Assembly (NCBI GenBank): GCA_027347545.1 | Contig: DAIEQT010000186.1 | Span: 1 to 5,432 of the forward strand | Length of the DNA: 5,432 nucleotides | Origin: Ignavibacteria bacterium | GTDB lineage: Bacteria; Bacteroidota; Ignavibacteria; Ignavibacteriales; Melioribacteraceae | Reading direction: 5' to 3' | Part shown: piece by piece, positions 1-5,427 of the stretch | Layout of the letters: every line of letters begins with the position of its first letter | How positions within the stretch are numbered: position 1 is the stretch's first letter | The notes under the pieces: model-generated | What the model was told of the DNA's origin: nothing | The model's input: the letters and a program-made list of their open reading frames with translations, nothing else | The model's database searches: none | Made by a program: the position numbers and the translations under genes

Positions 1-159
1 CATTTTAGTGCCGCAAGAAGAATTTTTAGATAGATCACAGCCGGTACAGCCGCCGCAGCCTGAGCTAACTCTCTTCAACCGCAAATTTCTGAAGAAGGAA
101 AAACCTATATAACTTATTGTTGCTAAGATAATCGTGTAAACCAGCATATCTTGATTCAT
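1..159 (-). CDS. FeoB-associated Cys-rich membrane protein (partial, 3' end outside window)
   Basis: The first 53 codons of a small protein read from an ATG at 159-157 and leave the window still open. Seen: a short polar start (MNQDM), one hydrophobic segment at about residues 6-23 (LVYTIILATISYIGFSFF), a basic stretch (RNLRLKR, 24-30), then a cysteine cluster, CGGCTGCDLSKNSSC, at residues 35-49. This order (one N-terminal membrane helix, positive residues, CGGC..C...C) is that of the FeoB-associated Cys-rich membrane protein family, normally some 50-75 residues long and encoded just after feoB. The N-in/C-in-cytoplasm orientation and metal handling or FeoB partnering are family-level inference; the biochemical role is not firmly known. 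It starts 8 nt after the TAG that ends the FeoB reading frame, so it is very probably co-transcribed and translationally coupled. Only the C-terminus is missing. Confidence 0.85.
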   Translation of the reverse strand, partial: MNQDMLVYTIILATISYIGFSFFRNLRLKRVSSGCGGCTGCDLSKNSSCGTKM

Positions 160-164
160 AAAAA

Positions 165-169
165 CCTCT
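165..169 (-). promoter_or_regulatory. Ribosome binding site of the Cys-rich gene, overlapping the feoB stop
   Basis: On the minus strand the sequence reads TAGAGGTTTTTATG. The AGAGG Shine-Dalgarno-like motif overlaps the TAG stop of the FeoB frame and lies 5 nt before the ATG. Translation of the small gene may therefore depend on ribosomes reaching the distal FeoB stop, which matters because an in-frame TGA lies 249 nt upstream of this TAG. Confidence 0.5.
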
Positions 170-416
170 AAAAAATTGAGCCAACCTGGTATGCTATAAA
201 AGCAACTAACCATGCCAGCATAGTAGTATAAACCATTGTAAACGAAGCCCACCGCAAATCAGCTTCCTTTTTGATTGCAGCTATTGTTGCCACGCAAGGA
301 AAGTAAATAAGTATAAATAGCATAAGTGAATAAGCAACGAGCGGAGTGAATACTTTTTCGCCGATGCGAGGACCGCTTGTAAATGTCTGCTGTTGTAATT
401 TATTTCTAAGATTCTG
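168..416 (-). pseudogene. feoB: C-terminal remainder of FeoB (last 82 codons) behind an in-frame TGA
   Basis: After the TGA at 419-417 the same frame continues without a shift for 82 codons to a TAG at 170-168. It reads QNLRNKLQQQTFTSGPRIGE, then two hydrophobic helices (roughly VFTPLVAYSLMLFILIYFPC and TMVYTTMLAWLVAFIAYQVG), ending GSIF. This is the normal FeoB C-terminus. It holds the second Gate motif (YFPCVATIAAI, with the conserved cysteine) and the last two membrane segments. There is no ATG or GTG near its beginning; the first in-frame ATG falls inside the first helix (SLMLF), so independent translation is unlikely. The peptide shows no further damage. It is either read through as part of an 830-codon feoAB, or cut off by a recent nonsense change or a sequence error. 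Confidence 0.85.
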
Positions 417-2660
417 TCAAGTTTCGTCAGCGCTCATATCTGATTGATATAACACGCCCATCGAACCAACTACGATTTCTTTTGCTGCAAGTCCGGTAAT
501 AATGCTAACGCCAATTTTCCAATCCCAGCCAAGCGGCTGAATTACCGGGGCTATCATGTGTCCTAATTTTCCGATATAAGAATTTTCTAGGCGCTCGGAC
601 TCTTGATGAATATCAACCTGAGCAAGATGTTCAGCTTTAACTTTTTCGGTTAAGGAAGCATCAGCAGAAATTTGTTCACGTATTGAATTATAATCTTTTG
701 AATATTTCACATCGCGAGGGAAGTAACCTAATGCCCAAATCAAAATTGATGCTGTTAGAATTACAGTTCCCATTTTAGTTAAATATTGCAAACTCTTATT
801 CCACATGTGAACCGAAGTGTTGCGGAGAGTTGGAATTCTATATGGCGGAAGTTCCATTACAAAAGGAACATCTTGCTTTGCAAAGAAAATTCTTTTGAAA
901 AGAAGAGCAACCAAAATTGCCAGCACAATTCCAATTACATAGATTGATAAAAGCACAAAACCTTGATTGTTAGGGAAGAACGCCGAGATTAGCAAAACAT
1001 AAACCGGTAAACGAGCACTGCAAGACATGAAGGGGAGAATCAGCATTGTGAGAATTCTGTCCTTACGGTTTTCTAAAGTGCGTGTTGCCATTACTGCCGG
1101 AACGTTGCAGCCAAATCCCATTATTAGCGGAATGAAAGATTTACCGTGCAAACCGATTTTGTGCATCAGCTTATCCATAATGAAAGCTGCTCTAGCCATG
1201 TAGCCGGTGTCTTCCATCAACGAAATGCAGAAGAAAAGAATTAAAATGTTTGGCAGAAAAATTATCACTCCTCCAACACCGCCGATTATTCCATCAACAA
1301 TTAAATCGCGAAGTGAGCCAGCTGGTAGAATGCCGGTAACTAAATTCCCGAGCGCACTAACTCCGGCATCAATCCAATCCATTGGATAACTGCCGAGAGA
1401 AAAAGTAAGCTGGAACATCAGCCATAAGAAGAAAATGAAAACCGGGAAGCCAAGAAATTTGTGAGTTAAGATTACATCTATCGCGTGGCTCGTCTGGCGT
1501 TTGTTAATTAATTTTTGCTCGAATGTTTCTTTTAGTACGCCGCTAATAAATCCATACTTTGCATCGGCAATAATTGTTTCGGCTCTCTCTCTGTATTCTT
1601 TTTCCAGACTGACAATCTCTTTCTTAGCAACAGATAGAATTTCTCTACTGTCTGGAAACTTTGCTATCTGCGCTGCAAAAGATTTATCATTCTCAATCAA
1701 CTTTAGTGCAGCGTAACGGGGATAAAACAGATCGCTGATTTGTTTGTTCTTCTTTATCTCAGCTTTAATTTTCTTTACCGACTCTTCAACGTTTGTTCCG
1801 TAGTTAATGTGAGCATGGCGTGCAACACTATCTCTGTTTTCATAAACATCAATTACTTTTGAAAAGAGTGCTTTGATTCCTTCACCTTTGGAAGCAACGG
1901 TAGTAACAATTGGAATACCGATTATTTTACCAAGATTATCATAGTCAAGCTTATTGCCTTTATCCTCAAGTTCATCGTACATGTTGATCGCGATTACAAC
2001 ATTTATATTCATATCCATCAACTGAGAAGTGAGGAAAAGATTGCGCTCAAGGTTCGATGCATCAATTACGTTTACAACAACATCCGGCATATTTTCGGAA
2101 ATGTGTTTGCGTACAAACAATTCCTCCGGCGAATATTCCGAAATGGAATATGTTCCGGGAAGATCGGTAATGTTTATTGTGTAGCCGTCTTGTTTTAAGT
2201 AAGCTTCTTTCGAATCAACAGTTACTCCGCCGTAATTGCCAACATGCTCATGCTTTCCGGTCGCATAGTTAAACAATGTAGTTTTGCCGGAGTTTGGATT
2301 GCCGACAAGCGCAATATTTATTGTACGGGTTTTCTCGGCAATTGCCTGTTCAATAAAATCATCAGTAATGGTTCCTTCAAAATTAGATTCTGAACTGGTT
2401 GCAAGTAAATCTGCCGGAAGTACTTCTATTAACGCGGCTTCACTCCGGCGTAAAGAAACACGGAAGCCGAGAATTTCATATTCAATTGGATCTTGAAGCG
2501 GGGCGTTCTTAATTACCTTAACAAATTTTCCCTTAACAAAGCCCATCTCTGTAATGCGTTTACGGAACGCGCCGTGCCCGATTACTTTTGTAATTACACC
2601 CGTCTCGTTGTTCTGAAGATCGGAAAGATGAGTTGCCGTTATGGTTTCAATAAATGTCAT
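417..2660 (-). CDS. feoB: FeoA-FeoB fusion, ferrous iron transporter (ends at an in-frame TGA)
   Basis: This is the GTP-dependent ferrous iron transporter of the inner membrane with FeoA fused to its N-terminus. Seen: an SH3-like FeoA domain at about residues 8-82 (HLSDLQNNETGVITKVIG ... EILGFRVSLRRSEA), then a G domain with G1 GNPNSGKT (120-127), G2 GGVTV (144-148), G3 DLPG (166-169), G4 NMYD (226-229) and G5-like ASKGEG (256-261). A charged helical linker follows (about 290-390), then membrane helices from about 401. The first Gate motif GFGCNVPAVMATR (515-527), CSARLPVY (547-554) and GLAAKEIVVGS (723-733) are intact. The frame stops at TGA after DMSADET (residue 747), but 82 more family-typical codons follow in frame (168-416), so the intended protein is about 830 residues. 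Truncation would remove the second Gate cysteine and two helices and probably abolish transport. The ATG lies 1 nt after the porin stop (TAACATG) with no clear Shine-Dalgarno, implying translational coupling. Confidence 0.95.
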   Translation of the reverse strand: MTFIETITATHLSDLQNNETGVITKVIGHGAFRKRITEMGFVKGKFVKVIKNAPLQDPIEYEILGFRVSLRRSEAALIEVLPADLLATSSESNFEGTITDDFIEQAIAEKTRTINIALVGNPNSGKTTLFNYATGKHEHVGNYGGVTVDSKEAYLKQDGYTINITDLPGTYSISEYSPEELFVRKHISENMPDVVVNVIDASNLERNLFLTSQLMDMNINVVIAINMYDELEDKGNKLDYDNLGKIIGIPIVTTVASKGEGIKALFSKVIDVYENRDSVARHAHINYGTNVEESVKKIKAEIKKNKQISDLFYPRYAALKLIENDKSFAAQIAKFPDSREILSVAKKEIVSLEKEYRERAETIIADAKYGFISGVLKETFEQKLINKRQTSHAIDVILTHKFLGFPVFIFFLWLMFQLTFSLGSYPMDWIDAGVSALGNLVTGILPAGSLRDLIVDGIIGGVGGVIIFLPNILILFFCISLMEDTGYMARAAFIMDKLMHKIGLHGKSFIPLIMGFGCNVPAVMATRTLENRKDRILTMLILPFMSCSARLPVYVLLISAFFPNNQGFVLLSIYVIGIVLAILVALLFKRIFFAKQDVPFVMELPPYRIPTLRNTSVHMWNKSLQYLTKMGTVILTASILIWALGYFPRDVKYSKDYNSIREQISADASLTEKVKAEHLAQVDIHQESERLENSYIGKLGHMIAPVIQPLGWDWKIGVSIITGLAAKEIVVGSMGVLYQSDMSADET

Positions 2661-2661
2661 G

Positions 2662-3849
2662 TTAAAAGTTTATTCCAAATCTGATGAAAGCTGCGAGCGC
2701 GTTATCTAAATTTTTTCCGCTTCCCGCCGGATTTATTATGTACTGAAAATCGGGTTGAATGAAGAGGTTTTCAGCTAATGTAGTTCTATAAAATATTTCT
2801 ATAGCTGTCTCACTTTTCAAGTTGCTGTTGTTCAAACCGGCATGTGCAAAAGCAATCCCGAGTTCGTTTTCACATTCATTGCCGGAAATACCGGAACAGC
2901 TAAAACCGCCGCCGATGTAATAATTGTGAAGATTTATAGTCCCGGGACTTACAGCCATCTGAACAAAGAATCCTACATTTGAATTATCGCTTTTTCCCCA
3001 AAATGTTTGATCTGCAATAATGTAAAAGCCATAATTTCGGTCGAACACAGTTTCAGGTAAGCCTGTTTCTTCATTCATTTCGCTTAAATGTGTGTGAAAA
3101 TAAGTTCCGGCTTTTATTGTTCCAGGCATATTGTAAAAATTTGTTGCAAGCTGAAATTCCGAGAACATTAGAACACCGTTTCCGCTGCTCAGCTGCCAAT
3201 TTAAATTATACTGATTGTTTTCGAAGCCTTCCGGTAAGCCGTCAAATAACGCCGCTTTGAATTCAAGAGCATCGCTTAACCTAAATTTTCCGGTAACACC
3301 TAAAGCTGTTAATGGAAAGATTGGAACCGGAATATTTTCTGCAATAATGGAAGGAATGCCAAAAGAACTATTAATAAACTTGGCGGCATAATCGTTTGCT
3401 AAAAATTCTGCGTTTAAGTCTTGCAAACCAAGTGTAAGTTGTGTTGAACCAAAATTGTGTTTATACCAAAGCTCTTGTATATAAATATGGTTTCCAGCTT
3501 CGATGTTAGATGCAACTTGAAAATCTCCAAATAGCTTTTCTGAGGGAGTAGCCCCATGAGTACCCGCGCCGTTTATAAAAAACTCTCCATTATTCCATAA
3601 TCCTATATTTCCGGTTTCAAATCCTATCTTCAAATTTGCCATTCCTAAATAAGCAGTACCACGTTTATTTCCGCCGGAAATATTACCTACAAAATCTCCT
3701 ATGTATGACGCTTCTTTATTTAGCTTTGTCGAGCCGATAACCAGGCTATCTGAATTTATACCGGCACCCGTTACAGGGAAAGCAGATTGAGAAAACATAT
3801 TGCAATTACACATCATTATAACTGTGAAAATCTTTAAGCAAAACCACAT
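2662..3849 (-). CDS. OprB-family outer-membrane porin, first gene of the feo operon
   Basis: A 395-residue predicted beta-barrel porin. Seen: an N-terminal signal-like stretch, MWFCLKIFTVIMMCNCNMFS, with a hydrophobic core and one lysine, then a mature region rich in alternating aromatic strands. Near the end is IQPDFQYIINPAG, a pattern typical of OprB-family (carbohydrate-selective) porins. The protein finishes RFGINF with the terminal aromatic residue usual for BAM-assembled barrels. Start choice: the frame is open up to a TTG at 3912-3910, but that TTG lies inside a promoter-region repeat. The ATG at 3849-3847 follows GGAAAGGG and places the signal sequence at the very N-terminus. The TAA is separated from feoAB by one base, so the two genes are co-transcribed. 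The name OprB reflects fold family only; given its position it may pass iron or small iron-carrying solutes rather than sugar. No TonB box or plug domain is visible, so it is not a TonB-dependent receptor. Confidence 0.8.
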   Translation of the reverse strand: MWFCLKIFTVIMMCNCNMFSQSAFPVTGAGINSDSLVIGSTKLNKEASYIGDFVGNISGGNKRGTAYLGMANLKIGFETGNIGLWNNGEFFINGAGTHGATPSEKLFGDFQVASNIEAGNHIYIQELWYKHNFGSTQLTLGLQDLNAEFLANDYAAKFINSSFGIPSIIAENIPVPIFPLTALGVTGKFRLSDALEFKAALFDGLPEGFENNQYNLNWQLSSGNGVLMFSEFQLATNFYNMPGTIKAGTYFHTHLSEMNEETGLPETVFDRNYGFYIIADQTFWGKSDNSNVGFFVQMAVSPGTINLHNYYIGGGFSCSGISGNECENELGIAFAHAGLNNSNLKSETAIEIFYRTTLAENLFIQPDFQYIINPAGSGKNLDNALAAFIRFGINF

Positions 3850-3852
3850 TAT

Positions 3853-3860
3853 CCCTTTCC
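3853..3860 (-). promoter_or_regulatory. Ribosome binding site that sets the porin start
   Basis: Minus-strand GGAAAGGG lies 3 nt before the ATG at 3849-3847 (GGAAAGGGATAATG). The purine-rich stretch favours this start over the upstream in-frame TTG at 3912. It is not a perfect anti-Shine-Dalgarno match. Confidence 0.45.
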
Positions 3861-3881
3861 AAATTTCTATAATTTCTGCTT

Positions 3882-3912
3882 GAAAATTATCCGGTAGGAA
3901 TGATGCGTTCAA
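3882..3912 (-). promoter_or_regulatory. Candidate promoter of the porin-feoAB operon
   Basis: On the minus strand TTGAAC (3912-3907) is followed after 15 nt by GATAAT (3891-3886), a sigma70-like pair with a short spacer. Read as a Bacteroidota promoter, TTG is followed after 20 nt by TAATTTTC (3889-3882), one base off the -7 pattern TAnnTTTG. Both readings put transcription start near 3880-3875, about 30 nt before the porin ATG. The -35/-33 element overlaps the proximal operator-like repeat. No start-site data support it; it is a pattern match in AT-rich DNA. Confidence 0.4.
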
Positions 3913-3928
3913 TCACCATTAGTTGGGA
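3905..3928 (-). promoter_or_regulatory. Operator-like repeat, promoter-proximal copy
   Basis: A 24-bp sequence repeated at 3936-3959 with 21/24 identity and a 31-bp period. The minus-strand core is CTAATGGTGATTGA (3922-3909), an imperfect version of the symmetric core in the other copy. It overlaps the candidate -35 region, the position expected for a class II activator site or a repressor site. See the distal copy for the palindrome. Confidence 0.5.
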
Positions 3929-3935
3929 ATTTTGC

Positions 3936-3959
3936 GCGTTTAATCACCATTAATAGGGA
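3936..3959 (-). promoter_or_regulatory. Operator-like repeat, distal copy with perfect CRP/FNR-like palindrome
   Basis: The second copy of the 24-bp repeat. Its minus-strand core, TTAATGGTGATTAA (3953-3940), is a perfect 5-4-5 inverted repeat, TTAAT-N4-ATTAA. The FNR consensus is TTGAT-N4-ATCAA, so each half-site differs at one position. The two repeat centres are 31 bp apart, about three helical turns, which would place two bound dimers on the same DNA face. The assignment to the CRP/FNR family is inference from shape; the actual regulator is not visible in the window. Confidence 0.5.
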
Positions 3960-3977
3960 GGAAAAAGCCGCTTATTT

Positions 3978-4158
3978 ACTGAAGTTCCGCATGAGTTGAA
4001 TTTTGTGAAATATTCTTAGTGAAACTTGGTGACTTAGTGCCTTTATGGCTCAATTTCTTATGTTTTCTTTTTGCCACCAAGTCACAAACCTGCCCGCCAC
4101 GTTGAACATACTTTAGCAGGCGGGGAGACAAAGAAATCACAAAGTATGTAACTTCAGT
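3978..4158. mobile_element. MITE-like palindromic element, 181 bp, with terminal inverted repeats and target duplication
   Basis: Perfect 9-bp terminal inverted repeats ACTGAAGTT (3978-3986) and AACTTCAGT (4150-4158) are flanked directly by a perfect 5-bp direct repeat, TATTT (3973-3977 and 4159-4163). The interior is a long imperfect palindrome. The left arm 4001-4041 (TTTTGTGA...TTGGTGACTTAGTGCC) matches the reverse complement of the right arm, split into 4126-4144 and 4071-4088 (CTTTGTGATTTCTTTGTCT and TTTGTGACTTGGTGGC); the inner 16 bases agree at 13. There is no coding capacity. Removing the element plus one TATTT restores minus-strand GCCAAATAAGCGGC, so the regulator's TAA stop exists both with and without the insertion. 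The element fills most of the gap between the LuxR stop and the porin promoter; without it the LuxR stop and porin ATG would be about 122 bp apart. The mobilising transposase family is unknown. Confidence 0.65.
4089..4125. repeat. GC-rich hairpin nested in the right arm of the MITE-like element
   Basis: A 37-bp block opens CCTGCCCGCC and closes GCAGGCGGGG in otherwise AT-rich DNA. CCCGCC (4093-4098) pairs with GGCGGG (4119-4124) around a loop of about 20 nt; CCTGC/GCAGG at the edges offers an alternative pairing. It interrupts the palindrome exactly: joining 4071-4088 to 4126-4144 rebuilds an arm that matches the left arm, which has no counterpart of this block. It therefore looks like a later insertion or a mobile hairpin cassette. 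The U-tract after it on the minus strand is poor (TTTGTG), so it is only a weak candidate terminator for the hemerythrin-LuxR transcript. Confidence 0.5.
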
Positions 4159-4766
4159 TATTTGGCGAAATCCTCAATTAGAATGATTTTGTTAGAGATG
4201 GCGTAAATAGTGAGACCGGATTGGCTTTTGATGCCAGTCTTCTGCGAAATATTTTTTCTATGACTAATTACCGTATGTATGCTGATGTTCAAGTTGTCCG
4301 CTATTTCCTTATTTGAAAATCCTTTTACAATTAATTTGAGTACATCTATTTCTCTTTCGGAAAGCTGCTCATGTTCAACATCGTTGCTGTGAATTTCCGA
4401 ATTGCTGAGATTCTTAATCTGCTCTGCGATTGATTCACCCGAATCGGTTATGTTAATTACTTTATCGAAAAGGGAAAGAAGCTGCTGATCGAAAAAATTA
4501 TAGATAAGCGCAACCCAAACAATTCCCGGGTGATTTTTTTTAGCCGAAAGAAATTCTTTGTTTTTGTTTTGAATTTGCGATGGGTTGATAACAGCAAGCT
4601 CAAGCTTGCCAAGTGCTGCTAGATTTTGAATCTCGTTTAAATCATCAGTGCGCAGTAAATGAAATTGCTGTCCGGATTTAGAAAGAACATTGGAAAGTCC
4701 TTCGAAAACAATTTGAGAAGGCTCCAAGACAGCAATATTTTTAATCTGTTTATTCACCGGCTTCAA
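4158..4766 (-). CDS. LuxR-type transcriptional regulator with degenerate receiver domain
   Basis: A 202-residue NarL/FixJ-shaped regulator. Residues 10-120 have a receiver-like alternation of strands and helices (IAVLEPSQIVFEGL, LELAVINPSQ, IVWVALIYN, DKVINITDSGESIAEQI). The acidic pair after strand 1 is reduced to a single Glu (LEPSQ), and the phosphoacceptor Asp position at the end of strand 3 is Asn61 (VINPS). It is therefore probably phosphorylation-independent. The C-terminal GerE/LuxR helix-turn-helix is intact: LSEREIDVLKLIVKGFSN at 135-152 and KEIADNLNISIHTVISHRKN at 153-172. No ATG is available at the N-terminus. The start may be TTG (4766), overlapping the hemerythrin gene by 17 nt, or GTG (4757), overlapping by 8 nt; either implies translational coupling. 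The TAA stop abuts the MITE-like element. Targets are unknown; the neighbouring hemerythrin suggests a redox or NO-linked role, by inference only. Confidence 0.85.
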   Translation of the reverse strand: MKPVNKQIKNIAVLEPSQIVFEGLSNVLSKSGQQFHLLRTDDLNEIQNLAALGKLELAVINPSQIQNKNKEFLSAKKNHPGIVWVALIYNFFDQQLLSLFDKVINITDSGESIAEQIKNLSNSEIHSNDVEHEQLSEREIDVLKLIVKGFSNKEIADNLNISIHTVISHRKNISQKTGIKSQSGLTIYAISNKIILIEDFAK

Positions 4767-5427
4767 TTCTGCTTACAAGAGGAATGAGTATCGTTTCTTC
4801 AATAGTGGAATGAATATTCAAATCGTTTTCCAGCTCGCACAAGCTTGTTATAATTTTTCTTCTCAGCACTCTATCATTTTTAACCGGAACGTGTTTCAGC
4901 AAGAGCTCTTTCAAATCATTCAGCTTGAATTCAATATCAGTGTGATGTTCCTGGTACTCACTAACAGAATATTTTTCTTGTTTCTCTGTATCGCCGGAGG
5001 ACTCATTCTTCAGAAGACGATTGAAGTATGGAAACGCTACACGGTTTTCGTAATGTAAATGTTCTTTCACTTCTTTGAAGTATTCATCAAAAAACTTTTC
5101 GATTAACTGAATCTCTGCCGAATTGTTCTGCACATGCAGTTGCTCGAAGTAGCTTCTTATTTCGGGGTACTTTTCATTCTCGTAATAGTTGTGGGAGTTC
5201 TTTAAGAACTTAATAATTGTAGTAAGGTCTTCTCGTGTAAGGTTTTGGTGCTCAGTCGGCTGAAATCCATTGTAGAGATTGGCAAAAATCAAAAACAGTT
5301 CTTCACTTATATTATTAGTTGCGCATAATTGCTTAACTGTTTTCTCATGCACAATAAAATCCATTTCAAAATGTTCCATCAACAGAAGTAAGCTGGGGTT
5401 CTCGAAAATCAAGCTGGAGATTTTCAT
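4750..5427 (-). CDS. Hemerythrin HHE-domain protein, RIC/YtfE/ScdA-like
   Basis: A 225-residue predicted di-iron four-helix protein. The ligand set expected from the YtfE/ScdA repair-of-iron-centres family is present: His79 (SHNYYENEKYPEI), His123/Glu127 (HLHYENRVAFP), His161 or His162 (EYQEHHTDIEF), and His206/Glu210 (IHSTIEETILIP). Residues 1-45 (ISSLIFENPSLLLLMEHFEM, DFIVHEKTVKQLCATNNI) follow the outline of the ScdA_N/DUF542 domain, but the usual Cys-Cys after the DF is Ile-Val, so the cysteine chemistry of that domain is lost. Family members repair Fe-S clusters damaged by NO or oxidants, or bind O2/NO; here repair versus sensing cannot be decided. It overlaps the LuxR gene downstream, forming a pair. 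The ATG at 5427 has GGAG directly against it, too close for a normal Shine-Dalgarno, and the frame is still open to the window edge, so a slightly longer N-terminus is possible. Confidence 0.85.
   Translation of the reverse strand: MKISSLIFENPSLLLLMEHFEMDFIVHEKTVKQLCATNNISEELFLIFANLYNGFQPTEHQNLTREDLTTIIKFLKNSHNYYENEKYPEIRSYFEQLHVQNNSAEIQLIEKFFDEYFKEVKEHLHYENRVAFPYFNRLLKNESSGDTEKQEKYSVSEYQEHHTDIEFKLNDLKELLLKHVPVKNDRVLRRKIITSLCELENDLNIHSTIEETILIPLVSRIEAGE

Noticed and set aside
168..416. FeoB C-terminus as a separate two-component subunit
   Set aside because: No start codon or ribosome binding site precedes it; the first in-frame ATG is inside a membrane helix, and the frame joins the main FeoB frame exactly.
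376..419. Selenocysteine insertion at the FeoB TGA
   Set aside because: No hairpin resembling a bacterial SECIS is apparent in the roughly 40 nt after the TGA, and FeoB has no known selenoprotein form.
1207..1716. Plus-strand open frames at 1207-1389 and 1501-1716
   Set aside because: They lie antisense within conserved FeoB sequence, have no family resemblance or ribosome binding site, and are ordinary shadows.
2284..2684. Plus-strand open frames at 2284-2496 and 2493-2684
   Set aside because: Antisense to the FeoA domain and Walker A region of feoAB; no independent coding signal.
3850..3912. 21-residue N-terminal extension of the porin from TTG at 3912
   Set aside because: It would bury the signal sequence behind a polar segment and place the start codon within the operator repeat; the ATG at 3849 has a purine-rich site and gives a proper N-terminal signal sequence.
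3905..3959. Two repeats as a minimal CRISPR or iteron array
   Set aside because: Only two copies separated by 7 bp, with an internal palindrome and promoter position; an operator pair explains them better.
4106..4149. 9-bp inverted pair ACATACTTT (4106-4114) and AAAGTATGT (4141-4149)
   Set aside because: One copy lies in the loop of the nested hairpin and the other beside the right terminal repeat; a 9-bp match in AT-rich DNA without further extension may be chance, so it is not called as a separate element.
4810..5058. Plus-strand frame of 82 codons
   Set aside because: Antisense to the conserved His/Glu ligand regions of the hemerythrin protein; composition is that of a reversed coding strand.
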